Positions 34,367 to 42,654 of a stretch of 64,000 nucleotides of DNA are shown one piece after another. Positions within the stretch are counted from its first letter, which is position 1. Each line of letters starts with the position of its first letter. The notes below the pieces were generated by a model, which worked only from the letters and a program-made list of their open reading frames with translations, did no database searches and was not told the origin of the DNA. The stretch is from Paenibacillus monticola (GTDB lineage: Bacteria > Bacillota > Bacilli > Paenibacillales > Paenibacillaceae): assembly GCF_009664975.1 (NCBI RefSeq), contig NZ_WJXB01000001.1:682001-746000 (forward strand), given 5' to 3'. Both the position numbers and the translations under genes were made by a program.

Positions 34367-35352
34367 ACCAGGTATCATTGCGAACCACAGAAGTCATTGC
34401 CATTGAGATCAACAGCATTAAGGATCAGACGAAGCGCATTTTCTTATCTGCCAGTATCGAGATTGGCCGTAGATTGGTTGAGGCAAAAGGCATGATTCAA
34501 CATGGAGAGTTTGCGATCTGGTTGAAGGATAATGTGGACTATTCGCAGTCAACAGCTAACAACCTAATGCGGGTGTTTGAAGAATATGGTTCAGATCAGC
34601 TCAGTCTCTTCGGAGGAGATACAAAATCCCAAGCGTATGAGAATTTGAGCTATTCCCAAGCGATTGCACTGCTGGTGCTTCCAGGAGAGGAGCGGGAACA
34701 ATTTATTGGAGAAACCAATGTCGAGGAAATGTCCACCCGGGATCTGCAGGCTGCAATTAAAGAACGGCAGCAAGCCGTGAAGGAAAAAGAAGATGCTGAG
34801 AAAGCCAAAGTTACAGCTGAAAAAGCCGCCGAGAAGGAACGGAAGATCCGTGAGAAGCTGGAAACCCAGCAGAATGACCATGAGGCCATTGTGCAGCGCC
34901 TTCAAAAGCAGGTAGAGGAAGCACAGGCTGCAGGTGACAGCGGAGATGAAGAAGCGGCAGAGGCGCTGCGGGAGTCACTGAGCAAGTCGGAACGGCAGCT
35001 CATTGATTCACAGGACAAGATAAAACAACTTGAAGAGGCATTAAAGGCCAAGCCTGTAGAGGTTACCACAGCAACCGAGATTGTTTATCAGACACCGGAT
35101 GATGTACTAGCCGAGCTGGAGGCTTTAAAAACAGAGTCGGAAGCGTTAAAGAAACAAGTTGCTTCAGGCACTAGCGAAGAGACCGCGGTCTTTAAAGCTC
35201 ATTTCAAGACCCTGAATGACAGTTTTAACAATGTCTTGACGGCCATTGATGTAGTGGGCAAATCTGATCCGGAGATGGGGGCTAAGTACAAGGAGGCTAT
35301 TGGCAAGCTGTTGGAGCGAATGAAGGGGACACTTAATGTTCTTCTTCGTTAG
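34363..35352 (+). CDS. DUF3102-type phage protein with coiled coil
   Basis: A 329-residue protein. The N-terminal DUF3102 helix-turn segment (SASIEIGRRLVEAKGMIQHGEFAIWLKDNV..., about 25-110) is followed by about 120 residues of charged coiled coil and a C-terminal helical domain. DUF3102 proteins occur in phages and plasmids and resemble ParB-like or DNA-binding regulators; function is unproven. ATGA overlap with the PcfJ gene. Confidence 0.75.
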   Translation: MNQVSLRTTEVIAIEINSIKDQTKRIFLSASIEIGRRLVEAKGMIQHGEFAIWLKDNVDYSQSTANNLMRVFEEYGSDQLSLFGGDTKSQAYENLSYSQAIALLVLPGEEREQFIGETNVEEMSTRDLQAAIKERQQAVKEKEDAEKAKVTAEKAAEKERKIREKLETQQNDHEAIVQRLQKQVEEAQAAGDSGDEEAAEALRESLSKSERQLIDSQDKIKQLEEALKAKPVEVTTATEIVYQTPDDVLAELEALKTESEALKKQVASGTSEETAVFKAHFKTLNDSFNNVLTAIDVVGKSDPEMGAKYKEAIGKLLERMKGTLNVLLR

Positions 35353-35629
35353 TCTTAGTCTTGTTGACCCAGAAGAGGCAGCCATTGAGGATCTGATAGG
35401 CGAGAGCATCCTGATAAAACGGCAATACCATTGCTATCAAACACATGTAGGGCAAATAGCTCATTATTACGCACTGACGGCTGATACACTGTATGACTTG
35501 TGCATTGCCGAGGATCAGCATTATAGCCGTATATTTGCCCATTATGATCGGTCGATTTTAGAACGGAACGATTATTTTCACGAATCTGATAAGCCGCTCC
35601 TGAATCGCATATTCAATAGAGCAATCTGA
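35336..35629 (+). CDS. unknown phage protein
   Basis: A 97-residue, mostly helical protein with many Tyr and His (QYHCYQTHVGQIAHYYALTAD). It overlaps the previous gene by 17 bases and has AAGGGG ahead of the ATG. No known family. Confidence 0.55.
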   Translation: MFFFVSLSLVDPEEAAIEDLIGESILIKRQYHCYQTHVGQIAHYYALTADTLYDLCIAEDQHYSRIFAHYDRSILERNDYFHESDKPLLNRIFNRAI

Positions 35630-35644
35630 GAAAGGGTGAATATC

Positions 35645-35968
35645 ATGGATTGGGATAAGCTCGTTAAGGATCTTCGAGAGTCGAACGCACTGGCCAAAGC
35701 GGCAGCTGAAGCTATTCCAGACGGAGGAAGTGCGAATTTAGATTCAGTGTTCCTCTGCATTCCACGGCAGCCAGAGACTAAGGTTCTGAATGCCATCCAG
35801 AAAGCCGGGCTGTACTGCCGCGCTAAACGTCGTTGGATCGGATCTGGATATATGATCAACCCGGACAGCAGCGGACAAGGGGACAAGCGTTGCAAGGCTG
35901 TGACGGTAATGTATAAGGAATTGGCCGGGCGTGGTTGGGATGTACTCACATACCGCAAGGTGGACTAG
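35645..35968 (+). CDS. unknown phage protein
   Basis: A 107-residue protein, basic C-terminal half (YCRAKRRWIGSGYMI ... GWDVLTYRKVD). ATG 35645 follows AAAGGGTG; an in-frame GTG lies on the ribosome site. No known family. Confidence 0.6.
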   Translation: MDWDKLVKDLRESNALAKAAAEAIPDGGSANLDSVFLCIPRQPETKVLNAIQKAGLYCRAKRRWIGSGYMINPDSSGQGDKRCKAVTVMYKELAGRGWDVLTYRKVD

Positions 35969-35977
35969 GAGGTCTAT

Positions 35978-36778
35978 ATGCCTAAAGTTGTTGTAAGAGC
36001 TGATTTGATTAAGAAAGCACTGGCGGACCGGCACAAGGATGATTTTTATATGACAGAGGTAAAGGACGGACCTTCACAGTCCGTCCAGCACCACCTTAAG
36101 CTTGATGCATTGGCCGTTCGAAAGAGTTGGTCCAAACCGCTCCTTTCCGGATATGAGATCAAAGTTAGCCGGAGTGATTTCCTTCGAGATAATAAATGGA
36201 TGGGTTACCTGCCGCTGTGCCATGAATTTTCCTTTGTCTGCCCTACAGGGCTAATTAAGCCGGAGGAGCTGCCGGAGCAAGTAGGCCTTATCTATTACAA
36301 TCCGGAAAAAGGTACATTACAGACGAAGCGCAAGGCTGTGTACCGGCTTGTAGAGATTCCAGCAAACATGCTCATGTACATCATCATGAACCGCCTAAAT
36401 AATGACCGGCATCCATTCTTCTCTGATCAGAGGGAACGAATCGAGGCATACGTGTTAGATAAGGGTGACCGCTATCATTTATCTGTAACCTATAAGCATA
36501 AAATTTCCGCCAGGCTGGACGAGCTGGAAAAGGAAGCATCTGATATCCGCCGGAAGTATGAACGATTTGATCAAACACAATCGGTATATGACCGACTTAA
36601 GGATTTAGCCAATCGAATCGGCTGCCATGGATGGTTTGGTGACAAGTGGGTAGACGAGTTGGAGCAGATGCTGCTGGCCAGTGCTGTGAGTAAGGAAATA
36701 CAGAGTGCGGTGGAGTCAGTCGAGCGGAGCGCCATGCAGCTACGGAAAGCAGTAGGTGCTAAAGCGGTGGAAGTCTGA
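35978..36778 (+). CDS. MmcB-like protein with PD-(D/E)XK nuclease fold
   Basis: A 266-residue protein. LDALAV followed by GYEIKVSRSDFLRD fits the D...E-x-K core of the restriction-like fold as in MmcB DNA-repair proteins. The C-terminal half (about 165-266) is helical. It probably acts on DNA ends or damaged DNA in phage recombination (inferred). AGGAGGT lies six bases before the ATG. Confidence 0.7.
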   Translation: MPKVVVRADLIKKALADRHKDDFYMTEVKDGPSQSVQHHLKLDALAVRKSWSKPLLSGYEIKVSRSDFLRDNKWMGYLPLCHEFSFVCPTGLIKPEELPEQVGLIYYNPEKGTLQTKRKAVYRLVEIPANMLMYIIMNRLNNDRHPFFSDQRERIEAYVLDKGDRYHLSVTYKHKISARLDELEKEASDIRRKYERFDQTQSVYDRLKDLANRIGCHGWFGDKWVDELEQMLLASAVSKEIQSAVESVERSAMQLRKAVGAKAVEV

Positions 36779-36948
36779 TGTTCTTCTTTTTTGAAGAAGA
36801 TCGGCCACCTTGCCAAATCATTGATTACCGAGACATATACGACAGGCTTAAGGACAAGCCAGCAGATAAATGGACGCGGGAGCTGGATTTGTTCTCAGTC
36901 CTTCACCTCTGGCGACAAAATGATTTTAGGAGGGACGGCAATGTGTGA
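36778..36948 (+). CDS. 56-residue phage protein
   Basis: An open frame starting at the ATG that overlaps the preceding TGA (TGATG). The product is acidic at first and basic at its end (MFFFFEEDRPPCQII ... FRRDGNV), with no known family. It fills an otherwise empty interval and overlaps the next gene start by eight bases, in keeping with the packed operon. Confidence 0.55.
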   Translation: MFFFFEEDRPPCQIIDYRDIYDRLKDKPADKWTRELDLFSVLHLWRQNDFRRDGNV

Positions 36949-37204
36949 TTGCTTGCAAAAGATTGGGGAAATGTACGCCGAACAATGCAGTAACCATGGG
37001 AAGCGGGCTGCTGTTCGTGTGAAATCCAGCGTATTAGTCGAAGTCGCTAAGCCGGTGAAGGACGGTCAGGACATCAGACCGGCGAAACATCGGAATGGAT
37101 ACCTTGCTCAAATGAACTATTGCCCGATATGTGGGGCAGCTTTGGTAGAGATCAGATCCAAATCGATGCATACTTACGTCAATTGGGACATGAAAGGGGA
37201 CTGA
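36941..37204 (+). CDS. small zinc-ribbon phage protein
   Basis: An 87-residue protein with CDC and C near the N-terminus and CPICG near residue 65, suggesting a two-knuckle zinc site (MCDCLQKIGEMYAEQC ... MNYCPICGAALV). ATG 36941 follows TTTTAGGAGGGA; longer versions of the frame lack ribosome sites. Confidence 0.65.
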   Translation: MCDCLQKIGEMYAEQCSNHGKRAAVRVKSSVLVEVAKPVKDGQDIRPAKHRNGYLAQMNYCPICGAALVEIRSKSMHTYVNWDMKGD

Positions 37205-37206
37205 AC

Positions 37207-37359
37207 ATGAAACAAGGCAGACGGCCAACGCGCCGCCAGAATGCAATTATACAGTCGTTTAAACTCAACCCCACAAACTGGTTAGTGGAGCGGGAATCCC
37301 CGAGCCACATGTCTATTGTGCATCGGACAAGCGGGAATTTAAAATGCTTGGCTAAGTAA
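37207..37359 (+). CDS. DUF6906-type small phage protein
   Basis: A 50-residue basic protein (MKQGRRPTRRQNAIIQS ... NPTNWLVERE ... HRTSG), matching a family widespread in Firmicute phages. ATG after AAAGGGGA. Function unknown. Confidence 0.75.
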   Translation: MKQGRRPTRRQNAIIQSFKLNPTNWLVERESPSHMSIVHRTSGNLKCLAK

Positions 37360-37372
37360 GGGAGGTAAGAAC

Positions 37373-37720
37373 ATGCGTACATTTGGGCATATAGAAAAAT
37401 TCAGAGTCAATCATACACTGGCAGGCTGGGGAGATGAGCGGAACGGGGCGTTTGTAATTAAGCTTCCCGGTACCCGCCTTACATTTCAGGTTATCGCCAG
37501 CACTGGAGCGGGTTGGGACCATGTGAGCGTCAGTACAGCCGAACGCTGTCCCCGTTGGGATGAAATGCAGCAAATCAAAGAGCTTTTCTTTGAGGACAGC
37601 GAATCCGTTATGCAGCTCCACCCGGCAAAAAGCAATTATATAAATCAACATCCGTATTGCTTACACCTGTGGCGGCCACATCATGTGCGTATACCGCTGC
37701 CGGACAAAATGATGGTCTAA
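37373..37720 (+). CDS. DUF7694-type phage protein
   Basis: A 115-residue protein with the pattern W..M..IK..FF followed by MQLHPAKSNYINQHPYCLHLWRP, typical of a small conserved phage family. GGGAGGTAAG precedes the ATG. Role unknown. Confidence 0.75.
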   Translation: MRTFGHIEKFRVNHTLAGWGDERNGAFVIKLPGTRLTFQVIASTGAGWDHVSVSTAERCPRWDEMQQIKELFFEDSESVMQLHPAKSNYINQHPYCLHLWRPHHVRIPLPDKMMV

Positions 37721-37732
37721 GGGGGAACTTAT

Positions 37733-38734
37733 ATGAGCAAAATTTATCTCGCGTCAAGTTGGAAGAATGCGGAATTGGTCAAATACTTTAAAGGGGAGCT
37801 GCAGGCAAACGGGCATGAGGTTGACGCCTTCTGTGATCCGGAAGCGGGACGGTTTGTGTTCAGCTTCGACAAGTTGCCAAAGGTGGAGGAAATGAACGCG
37901 CAGACCGTCCTCCAGGAGTCTATTGTAAAAAGGGCATTTTATGAGGATAAAAAGTGGTTGGATTGGGCGGATACTGTTCTGCTTATTCTGCCAGCGGGCA
38001 AATCAGCACACTTGGAAGCGGGTTATGCTGCAGGAGCCGGAAAGCGGCTAATTATCTATCAAGATGAGTTCCCCGCCGGTGATTTTGATGTCATGTACGG
38101 GTTTGCTGACCTGATTACATCCTATTTATCGGAAGTTATTGATTTCCTCAAAACGCGGCGGATGCAAGTTTCAATAGCACAGCTTCCAGAACATGAGTTT
38201 GAGAGGTTGGACGAGCAGATTACCGTATACCTTGAAGAAACAGACGGTGAAGACGGTTTGAACTATGAAGTAGCAGCAGCGCTGCCTCCGTTTTTGATTG
38301 GATACACTGCAGCATGGAATGAGGTGGAACGCCTCTCTGCCGAGCTGGAGCGGGTACAACGGTCTGCGCTACAAAATCTTGATTTGGCCGTTCGTTCTTC
38401 CAGAGATATCACGAGATTGCGGAACCATCTGCAGGAGACTAGAAATGAAATGATGAAGCGGCAATCCTTTTACCAAGGGGAGATTCGCGCCATTCAAAAG
38501 GAACTGAATGCCAGTTTACGGCAAGTGGCAATTAGCTGGACCCCGTTCCCGGATATACCTCTGAGTGAACATACCAAGTACATTGTTTCTGACGGGAGAT
38601 CAACAGGGTTCGGATACTACTATTTCGAAGACGAACAGCATTGGACAACGGAAGACATGTCTCCTGTAGATGGGCCGGACGTCACTCACTACGCTGTCAT
38701 TAATCTGCCGGCAGATGGTCCACATCATGAATGA
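37733..38734 (+). CDS. nucleoside 2-deoxyribosyltransferase-like domain fused to DUF551-like domain
   Basis: A 333-residue protein. The N-terminal flavodoxin-like domain (1-140) starts MSKIYLASSWKN and has the AHLEAGYAAGAGKRLIIYQ helix typical of nucleoside deoxyribosyltransferase and related NAD- or nucleotide-processing folds. A coiled coil spans about 195-260. The C-terminus (about 262-333) with WTPFPDIPLSEH and WTTEDMSPVDGPDVTHYAVI resembles DUF551. It may act in nucleotide salvage or modification in the infected cell (inferred). Confidence 0.7.
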   Translation: MSKIYLASSWKNAELVKYFKGELQANGHEVDAFCDPEAGRFVFSFDKLPKVEEMNAQTVLQESIVKRAFYEDKKWLDWADTVLLILPAGKSAHLEAGYAAGAGKRLIIYQDEFPAGDFDVMYGFADLITSYLSEVIDFLKTRRMQVSIAQLPEHEFERLDEQITVYLEETDGEDGLNYEVAAALPPFLIGYTAAWNEVERLSAELERVQRSALQNLDLAVRSSRDITRLRNHLQETRNEMMKRQSFYQGEIRAIQKELNASLRQVAISWTPFPDIPLSEHTKYIVSDGRSTGFGYYYFEDEQHWTTEDMSPVDGPDVTHYAVINLPADGPHHE

Positions 38735-38927
38735 CTGGCACTTTGCGAACAAGGACTCAAAAGCAGAGCAGGCAGCAGGCGGGCAGGGAGAGATCAAACA
38801 TTCTCAGCTCACGCAAGAGGAGCTGGCCGAATTTCGGATGAAGTATCCAGCACCAACCGGCGAAGCTGCCAAGAAGCCCATACCCATTGATGGATATATT
38901 AAAAATCGGAAGGATGAGTGTAAATGA
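38727..38927 (+). CDS. small unknown phage protein
   Basis: A 66-residue hydrophilic protein (MNDWHFANKDSKAEQ ... LTQEELAEFRMKYPAP). Starts at ATG 38727 overlapping the previous stop by eight bases. No known family. Confidence 0.55.
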   Translation: MNDWHFANKDSKAEQAAGGQGEIKHSQLTQEELAEFRMKYPAPTGEAAKKPIPIDGYIKNRKDECK

Positions 38928-39544
38928 GCTATCTTAAATTGATTATGAGTCAAGGTAATAAGAATGCGGAGCTGGAGATCGAGGAGCCAAATGACGAGCT
39001 GAAGCTTACCGCGATTGAACGGGTAATGAGGTTCTTTGGTGTCAAACCTGCAGAAGTGAGTAAGTTTCCCGAAATCGAGACGATAGGTCCAATTGTTGGT
39101 TTGAATCTGGAAGACCTTCAGAAAAAGCGGCAAACGGCACCTAAGCAAGTTGAATCGATTGAAATCTCAATGCCTCAGCAGCCAGGAAGACCCCAGCAGC
39201 TGCCGCTTATTGGATCGGAGCGTGCCATGCACACAGAGATTAGGGAGTTGATTTCAAAGGCTCCGGTACAGCCTGTAGCTTCCCAAGAAAGCACTGAAGA
39301 TCCAGAATGGTATAAGACAGGAATCAAGTATAAAGATGGTATGCCTCACTATCGCTTGCGCTACTGGTGCAAAAAGCCGGATTGCCAGGGTAAAGGAACG
39401 GAGTATATCCTGCCCAACCAAATGGAGGTAAAATGCAAGGCTTGCGGAACGCTTCATACTATACGGCCTGCAGCTCCGAAAGGGGAGTGGGACGGCTGGG
39501 GTAACTTCTTTATTGCTGACGAGCTGGCAGTAAATGAAGGTTAA
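38924..39544 (+). CDS. unknown phage protein with C-terminal zinc ribbon
   Basis: A 206-residue protein with a disordered middle (PQQPGRPQQLPL). The C-terminal domain has four cysteines in a ribbon (YWCKKPDCQG ... VKCKACGTLH) ending in WDGWGNFFIADEL. ATGA overlap with the gene before. Function unknown. Confidence 0.65.
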   Translation: MSYLKLIMSQGNKNAELEIEEPNDELKLTAIERVMRFFGVKPAEVSKFPEIETIGPIVGLNLEDLQKKRQTAPKQVESIEISMPQQPGRPQQLPLIGSERAMHTEIRELISKAPVQPVASQESTEDPEWYKTGIKYKDGMPHYRLRYWCKKPDCQGKGTEYILPNQMEVKCKACGTLHTIRPAAPKGEWDGWGNFFIADELAVNEG

Positions 39545-39884
39545 GGAAGTACAGGCAGTATTAAAGGCGGGAGAACGATTCTTTGTTGATTGGGCGCTAC
39601 CTGAAACGGTTGAAGTGCTTGCATGGGGTATGGCCTGGGTGCGGTATAAGACTCCAAGTATGAAATTTTTTATATCAACTAACATCCGGACGTTCTCCAT
39701 GGGAATAGATAGTGTGTATAAGCAAGAAGGGGAGTGTTCTTCTGGGGGCGGTGGTGCAAATGGAGTTCTTCCCGAGTGTGACAGCAATCGACAAGGTGGC
39801 GACAAGAGTATTATTAAAAAAATACCCCAAAATGGTCAGGAAAATCGGAGTTTACGAGAAAAAGGAGTCGTTGACAGAGCTTGA
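39534..39884 (+). CDS. unknown phage protein, tail overlaps next gene
   Basis: A 116-residue frame. The first 65 residues look like a folded beta protein (MKVKEVQAVLKAGERFFVDW ... MGIDSVYKQE). The last 50 are Gly- and Ser-rich and overlap the following gene by 125 bases, so the C-terminus may be non-native. Confidence 0.45.
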   Translation: MKVKEVQAVLKAGERFFVDWALPETVEVLAWGMAWVRYKTPSMKFFISTNIRTFSMGIDSVYKQEGECSSGGGGANGVLPECDSNRQGGDKSIIKKIPQNGQENRSLREKGVVDRA

Positions 39885-40119
39885 AGCGATTGAATACAAG
39901 GATTTTGCGGGTAAGGTGCGGGAGATCAATAGAGCATTTGAGCTTATCGAAGACGATGAGGTAATGGCTATAATCAAGCATCGTTACGTAAATGCTCGTA
40001 AGCATAAGCTTACGCTGCTGACATATACCGCCACAACTAGTACAGCAACAATAAACCGGAGGATCGGTGTAGGAGTAGCAACCATTGCGGATCATTTGAA
40101 GCTGGCCGGAATCATTTGA
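39760..40119 (+). CDS. ArpU-like late transcription regulator
   Basis: A 119-residue protein. The helical N-terminus (IDKVATRVLLKKYPKMVRKIG) precedes an HTH-like end (TYTATTSTATINRRIGVGVATIADHLKL). Size, last place in the early operon and HTH layout fit phage ArpU/RinA-type activators of late genes. ATG 39760 is used; an in-frame GTG two codons upstream is an alternative. Terminator at 40184 follows. Confidence 0.6.
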   Translation: MEFFPSVTAIDKVATRVLLKKYPKMVRKIGVYEKKESLTELEAIEYKDFAGKVREINRAFELIEDDEVMAIIKHRYVNARKHKLTLLTYTATTSTATINRRIGVGVATIADHLKLAGII

Positions 40120-40183
40120 AATTTTGTGAGCAATGGAGAGATGCTGTGCATGAGTTGGCGCAGGCAATTGACGAGTTAACTAG

Positions 40184-40213
40184 AAGAGTCCTTCATTGCG
40201 AAGGGCTCTTTTA
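40184..40213 (+). terminator. terminator at the end of the early operon
   Basis: AAGAGTCCTTC pairs with GAAGGGCTCTT (one G-U) around ATTGC, and the T-rich end is included. Confidence 0.8.
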
Positions 40214-40289
40214 TGCTGTAAATAAGATAGCCAAAACCTAGAATATTGTGTAAAATAACGGTAACGATAATCATAAAAGGGTGAATTAG

Positions 40290-41468
40290 ATGACAGACGC
40301 ATCTGGAAATGTTAGTTCAGCAGATGAGATCTATAAAGAATTAATGATTGAGACCGTTTCGAATACATATCCGAAGTATATTCAAAAAGATTTACTTAGT
40401 ACACTTGAACAGCAAGGTGTAGTAAAACTAAAAAAGAACATGCCAATTAAGAGCGGGGCCCAAACAATTGACCTTTCAGAAGCTGAAGAAGATGAACGAT
40501 TAACTCAGGGGATTGAATCTCTCGCTGTGTTGAGAGCTTTGGAAAAGCGCGAATTCACTAAATCTTATCATTTTTCTGCAATATTTTCGGGAAATGGAAA
40601 ACAAAAACCGGATTTTTTTAGTTTGGTAAATGAAGGGAAGTTACTTGATTTTACTTCACCGAATTTCCTTCATGATAATGTACAAGACGTTAATCACCCA
40701 ACTGAAGTTATCCCAACATTGTTTACCATTGGGAATATAAAAATATTTAAATTTACGAAAATTCTTACAGGGTTCTTACCGGTAACAGCAACTAGGAAGA
40801 GAATTAAATATAATGTTCTTGGTGTTTATCATGAATACTTGGGAGTATTGGAAATTAGATTTGACAGAGCTAGATCCCTTTTTCAATATGAGGATGAACT
40901 TTTTTATCATAATCAGATTGTCGGAGTGTTGAACTGGTTCAAAGAAGTTGCTAAATTTGAATTAGAATACATCAACATTTCACCTGTCATCAGCTACATT
41001 AATAAAAAAGATCAAAACGAAGTTGTTGTCCACTCTCAAGCAATGAGTATGAGTACAGGGGCTAAGGCAGAACTCTATACTGCGGAAAATGGGGCTCCTA
41101 TCCTGCCGTTACTAGGTGAGCTCAAGGAATTAATTAAAACTAATGAAGAATTGTTTGATCAATGTACTAAAATTAAAGACCTGCTGGATAAATTTATATC
41201 AGAGACAGAGGACACGTCAGATCTGCCATGGATTTCGTTGAGATGGAAAGGTGACGCCAAGAACGAAGGAATACTTGTAAAGTTTAAGCATAACTATGAA
41301 AACAAGGGTTATACTTTGCTTAATTTCTTTGGACGCCAAACTAATATGGAGAAGATGAACAATGTCACCAAATACATTATCGATAATAAAGCAGAGCTTG
41401 ATACAAAAGAGTCTTCTGACGTCCCCGAAGTTGGAGAAACTTCTGATTCTACTCAAAAAGTATTCTAA
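40290..41468 (+). CDS. unknown 392-residue protein of an AT-rich accessory module
   Basis: No family recognised. The N-terminus (about 8-55, EIYKELMIETVSNTYPKYIQKDLL) is helical. The middle (about 70-250) is mixed alpha/beta with many aromatic residues (GVLEIRFDRARSLFQYEDELFYHNQIV). A helical segment follows (LLGELKELIKTNEELFDQCTKIKDLLDKF), and the last part (about 310-370) is beta-rich (DLPWISLRWKG). The tail is acidic. AAAGGGTGA precedes the ATG. Base composition is clearly more AT-rich than the flanking phage genes. It is flanked by terminators with the next two genes, so it is a separate transfer unit, possibly for defence. Confidence 0.75.
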   Translation: MTDASGNVSSADEIYKELMIETVSNTYPKYIQKDLLSTLEQQGVVKLKKNMPIKSGAQTIDLSEAEEDERLTQGIESLAVLRALEKREFTKSYHFSAIFSGNGKQKPDFFSLVNEGKLLDFTSPNFLHDNVQDVNHPTEVIPTLFTIGNIKIFKFTKILTGFLPVTATRKRIKYNVLGVYHEYLGVLEIRFDRARSLFQYEDELFYHNQIVGVLNWFKEVAKFELEYINISPVISYINKKDQNEVVVHSQAMSMSTGAKAELYTAENGAPILPLLGELKELIKTNEELFDQCTKIKDLLDKFISETEDTSDLPWISLRWKGDAKNEGILVKFKHNYENKGYTLLNFFGRQTNMEKMNNVTKYIIDNKAELDTKESSDVPEVGETSDSTQKVF

Positions 41469-41733
41469 GGGTAAGACCATTTACCCTGGCGTGCTTATTA
41501 GAGAGCTTAACATTGATATGACCCTTGCGTACAAAGTGCTAAATGAAGTAATGAAGTTAGGATTTTTAACAACTAATTTCGAGATTTATTGTCATAAATG
41601 CAGCAAATTCACTGGAGGAATTTATGAAACAATTGCTGAGATTCCAGAAGAAATAGAATGTGACGAAATGGGTCATATTTTGAATCCTTTGAACTCAAGC
41701 ATTGTTATATTTAGGGTGATTCGAGATGACTAA
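41362..41733 (+). CDS. small winged-helix and zinc-knuckle protein of the accessory module
   Basis: A 123-residue protein. LIRELNIDMTLAYKVLNEVMKLGFL looks like a winged helix, followed by a CHKC knuckle and a later IECDEMGH that could complete a zinc site. The ATG at 41362 has GGAGAAG before it but overlaps the upstream gene by 107 bases; TTG 41431, giving LEKLLILLKKYSKGK, is a possible shorter start. It may be a DNA-binding regulator or specificity subunit for its neighbours. Confidence 0.65.
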   Translation: MSPNTLSIIKQSLIQKSLLTSPKLEKLLILLKKYSKGKTIYPGVLIRELNIDMTLAYKVLNEVMKLGFLTTNFEIYCHKCSKFTGGIYETIAEIPEEIECDEMGHILNPLNSSIVIFRVIRDD

Positions 41734-42454
41734 TACTATAGGGTTTGATCCAGATAAGTACTTTGAAGCACTTGATGAAAAAGAAGAAGCGTACAAAGTA
41801 TTAAGTAGGATTAAAGCCTCTGATATGGAAGAATATAAGAGGCTTTTACAAAATTTTGTAGACGTAAACTCAAAAACGGTGAGTACAGAAAAGGTTGAAC
41901 GTCAAGAGTTCAATACGACTCATAAAGGAAAGGCTCTAGAAGAATTAGTGGTTTTCCTTTTTGAAAAGACAGGATTGTTTAAGGTTTATAAAAATATAAG
42001 AAATTCAACCAATGAAATTGACCAATTATTGGAACTCTCTTTCACAGGTAAGCATTTCAAAGAGTATCTACCATTCACTGGAGATATATATTTGTCGGAA
42101 TGCAAAAATTACAACAAGACTATTGATGTCACTTGGGTTGGGAAATTTTATTCTTTATTAATATCAAATCCAACAAAGTATGGATTCCTTTTTTCATACC
42201 ATGGTTTTACTGGTAGTGGTTGGGATAATGCAGTGGGATTAACAAAAAAGCTGTTCTTACACAAAGAGCGGACAGAGGATAAGGTCCATATCATTGATTT
42301 TAACTACAGAGACTTTCAATTAATATTAGAAGGTTATAGTTTTTTGGAGATATTGGACTCTAAAATCAAAGAACTTTTAACCTCTACTGACTATAAAAAA
42401 TATCTTAATGAAATTCATCCCGCCCTCTTGGAGAAAGCTGTTGGCGAGGAATAG
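41726..42454 (+). CDS. PD-(D/E)XK (Mrr-like) restriction endonuclease-type protein
   Basis: A 242-residue protein. After a helical N-terminus (1-60) it shows the restriction-fold series: HKGKALEELVVFLFEKTG with Glu72/73, NEIDQLLEL with Asp99, and YLSECKNYNK with the catalytic pair Glu125-x-Lys127. GDIYLSECKN is typical of Mrr-like endonucleases. The C-terminal third is helical. It overlaps the preceding gene by eight bases, so the pair is coupled. It probably cleaves DNA; target choice may come from the other two proteins. No methylase gene is adjacent. Confidence 0.75.
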   Translation: MTNTIGFDPDKYFEALDEKEEAYKVLSRIKASDMEEYKRLLQNFVDVNSKTVSTEKVERQEFNTTHKGKALEELVVFLFEKTGLFKVYKNIRNSTNEIDQLLELSFTGKHFKEYLPFTGDIYLSECKNYNKTIDVTWVGKFYSLLISNPTKYGFLFSYHGFTGSGWDNAVGLTKKLFLHKERTEDKVHIIDFNYRDFQLILEGYSFLEILDSKIKELLTSTDYKKYLNEIHPALLEKAVGEE

Positions 42455-42481
42455 AAAAGCATCCTTTGGGGTGCTTTTTAA
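42455..42481 (+). terminator. terminator closing the accessory module
   Basis: AAAGCATCC and GGGTGCTTTTT form a short stem with loop TTTG and a T-run. Confidence 0.75.
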
Positions 42482-42504
42482 TTTGTATAAAGGAGGCAGC
42501 CCCA

Positions 42505-42654
42505 ATGGCAAAAGGTAAATATCATGACTGGTTCGTGCCAGGAGGGCTGCTGAAACTTGAAGGTTGAGTCCGCGATGGTCTGACAGATGTGCAGATTGCT
42601 GCGAATATGGGTGTCTCTCGCAAGACGCTGTACGAAGATGCAGCGAAATTTTGA
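42505..42654 (+). pseudogene. broken small-terminase-like gene remnant
   Basis: AAGGAGG at 42490 and ATG 42505 open a frame reading MAKGKYHDWFVPGGLLKLEG. A TGA at 42565 sits where related small terminase or HTH packaging proteins usually have Trp (GW), then VRDGLTDVQIAANMGVSRKTLYE continues in the same frame until a stop at 42652. The rest of a normal gene of about 150 codons is missing and replaced by 11-bp repeats. A complete, unrelated small terminase gene lies at 43806. Confidence 0.65.
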
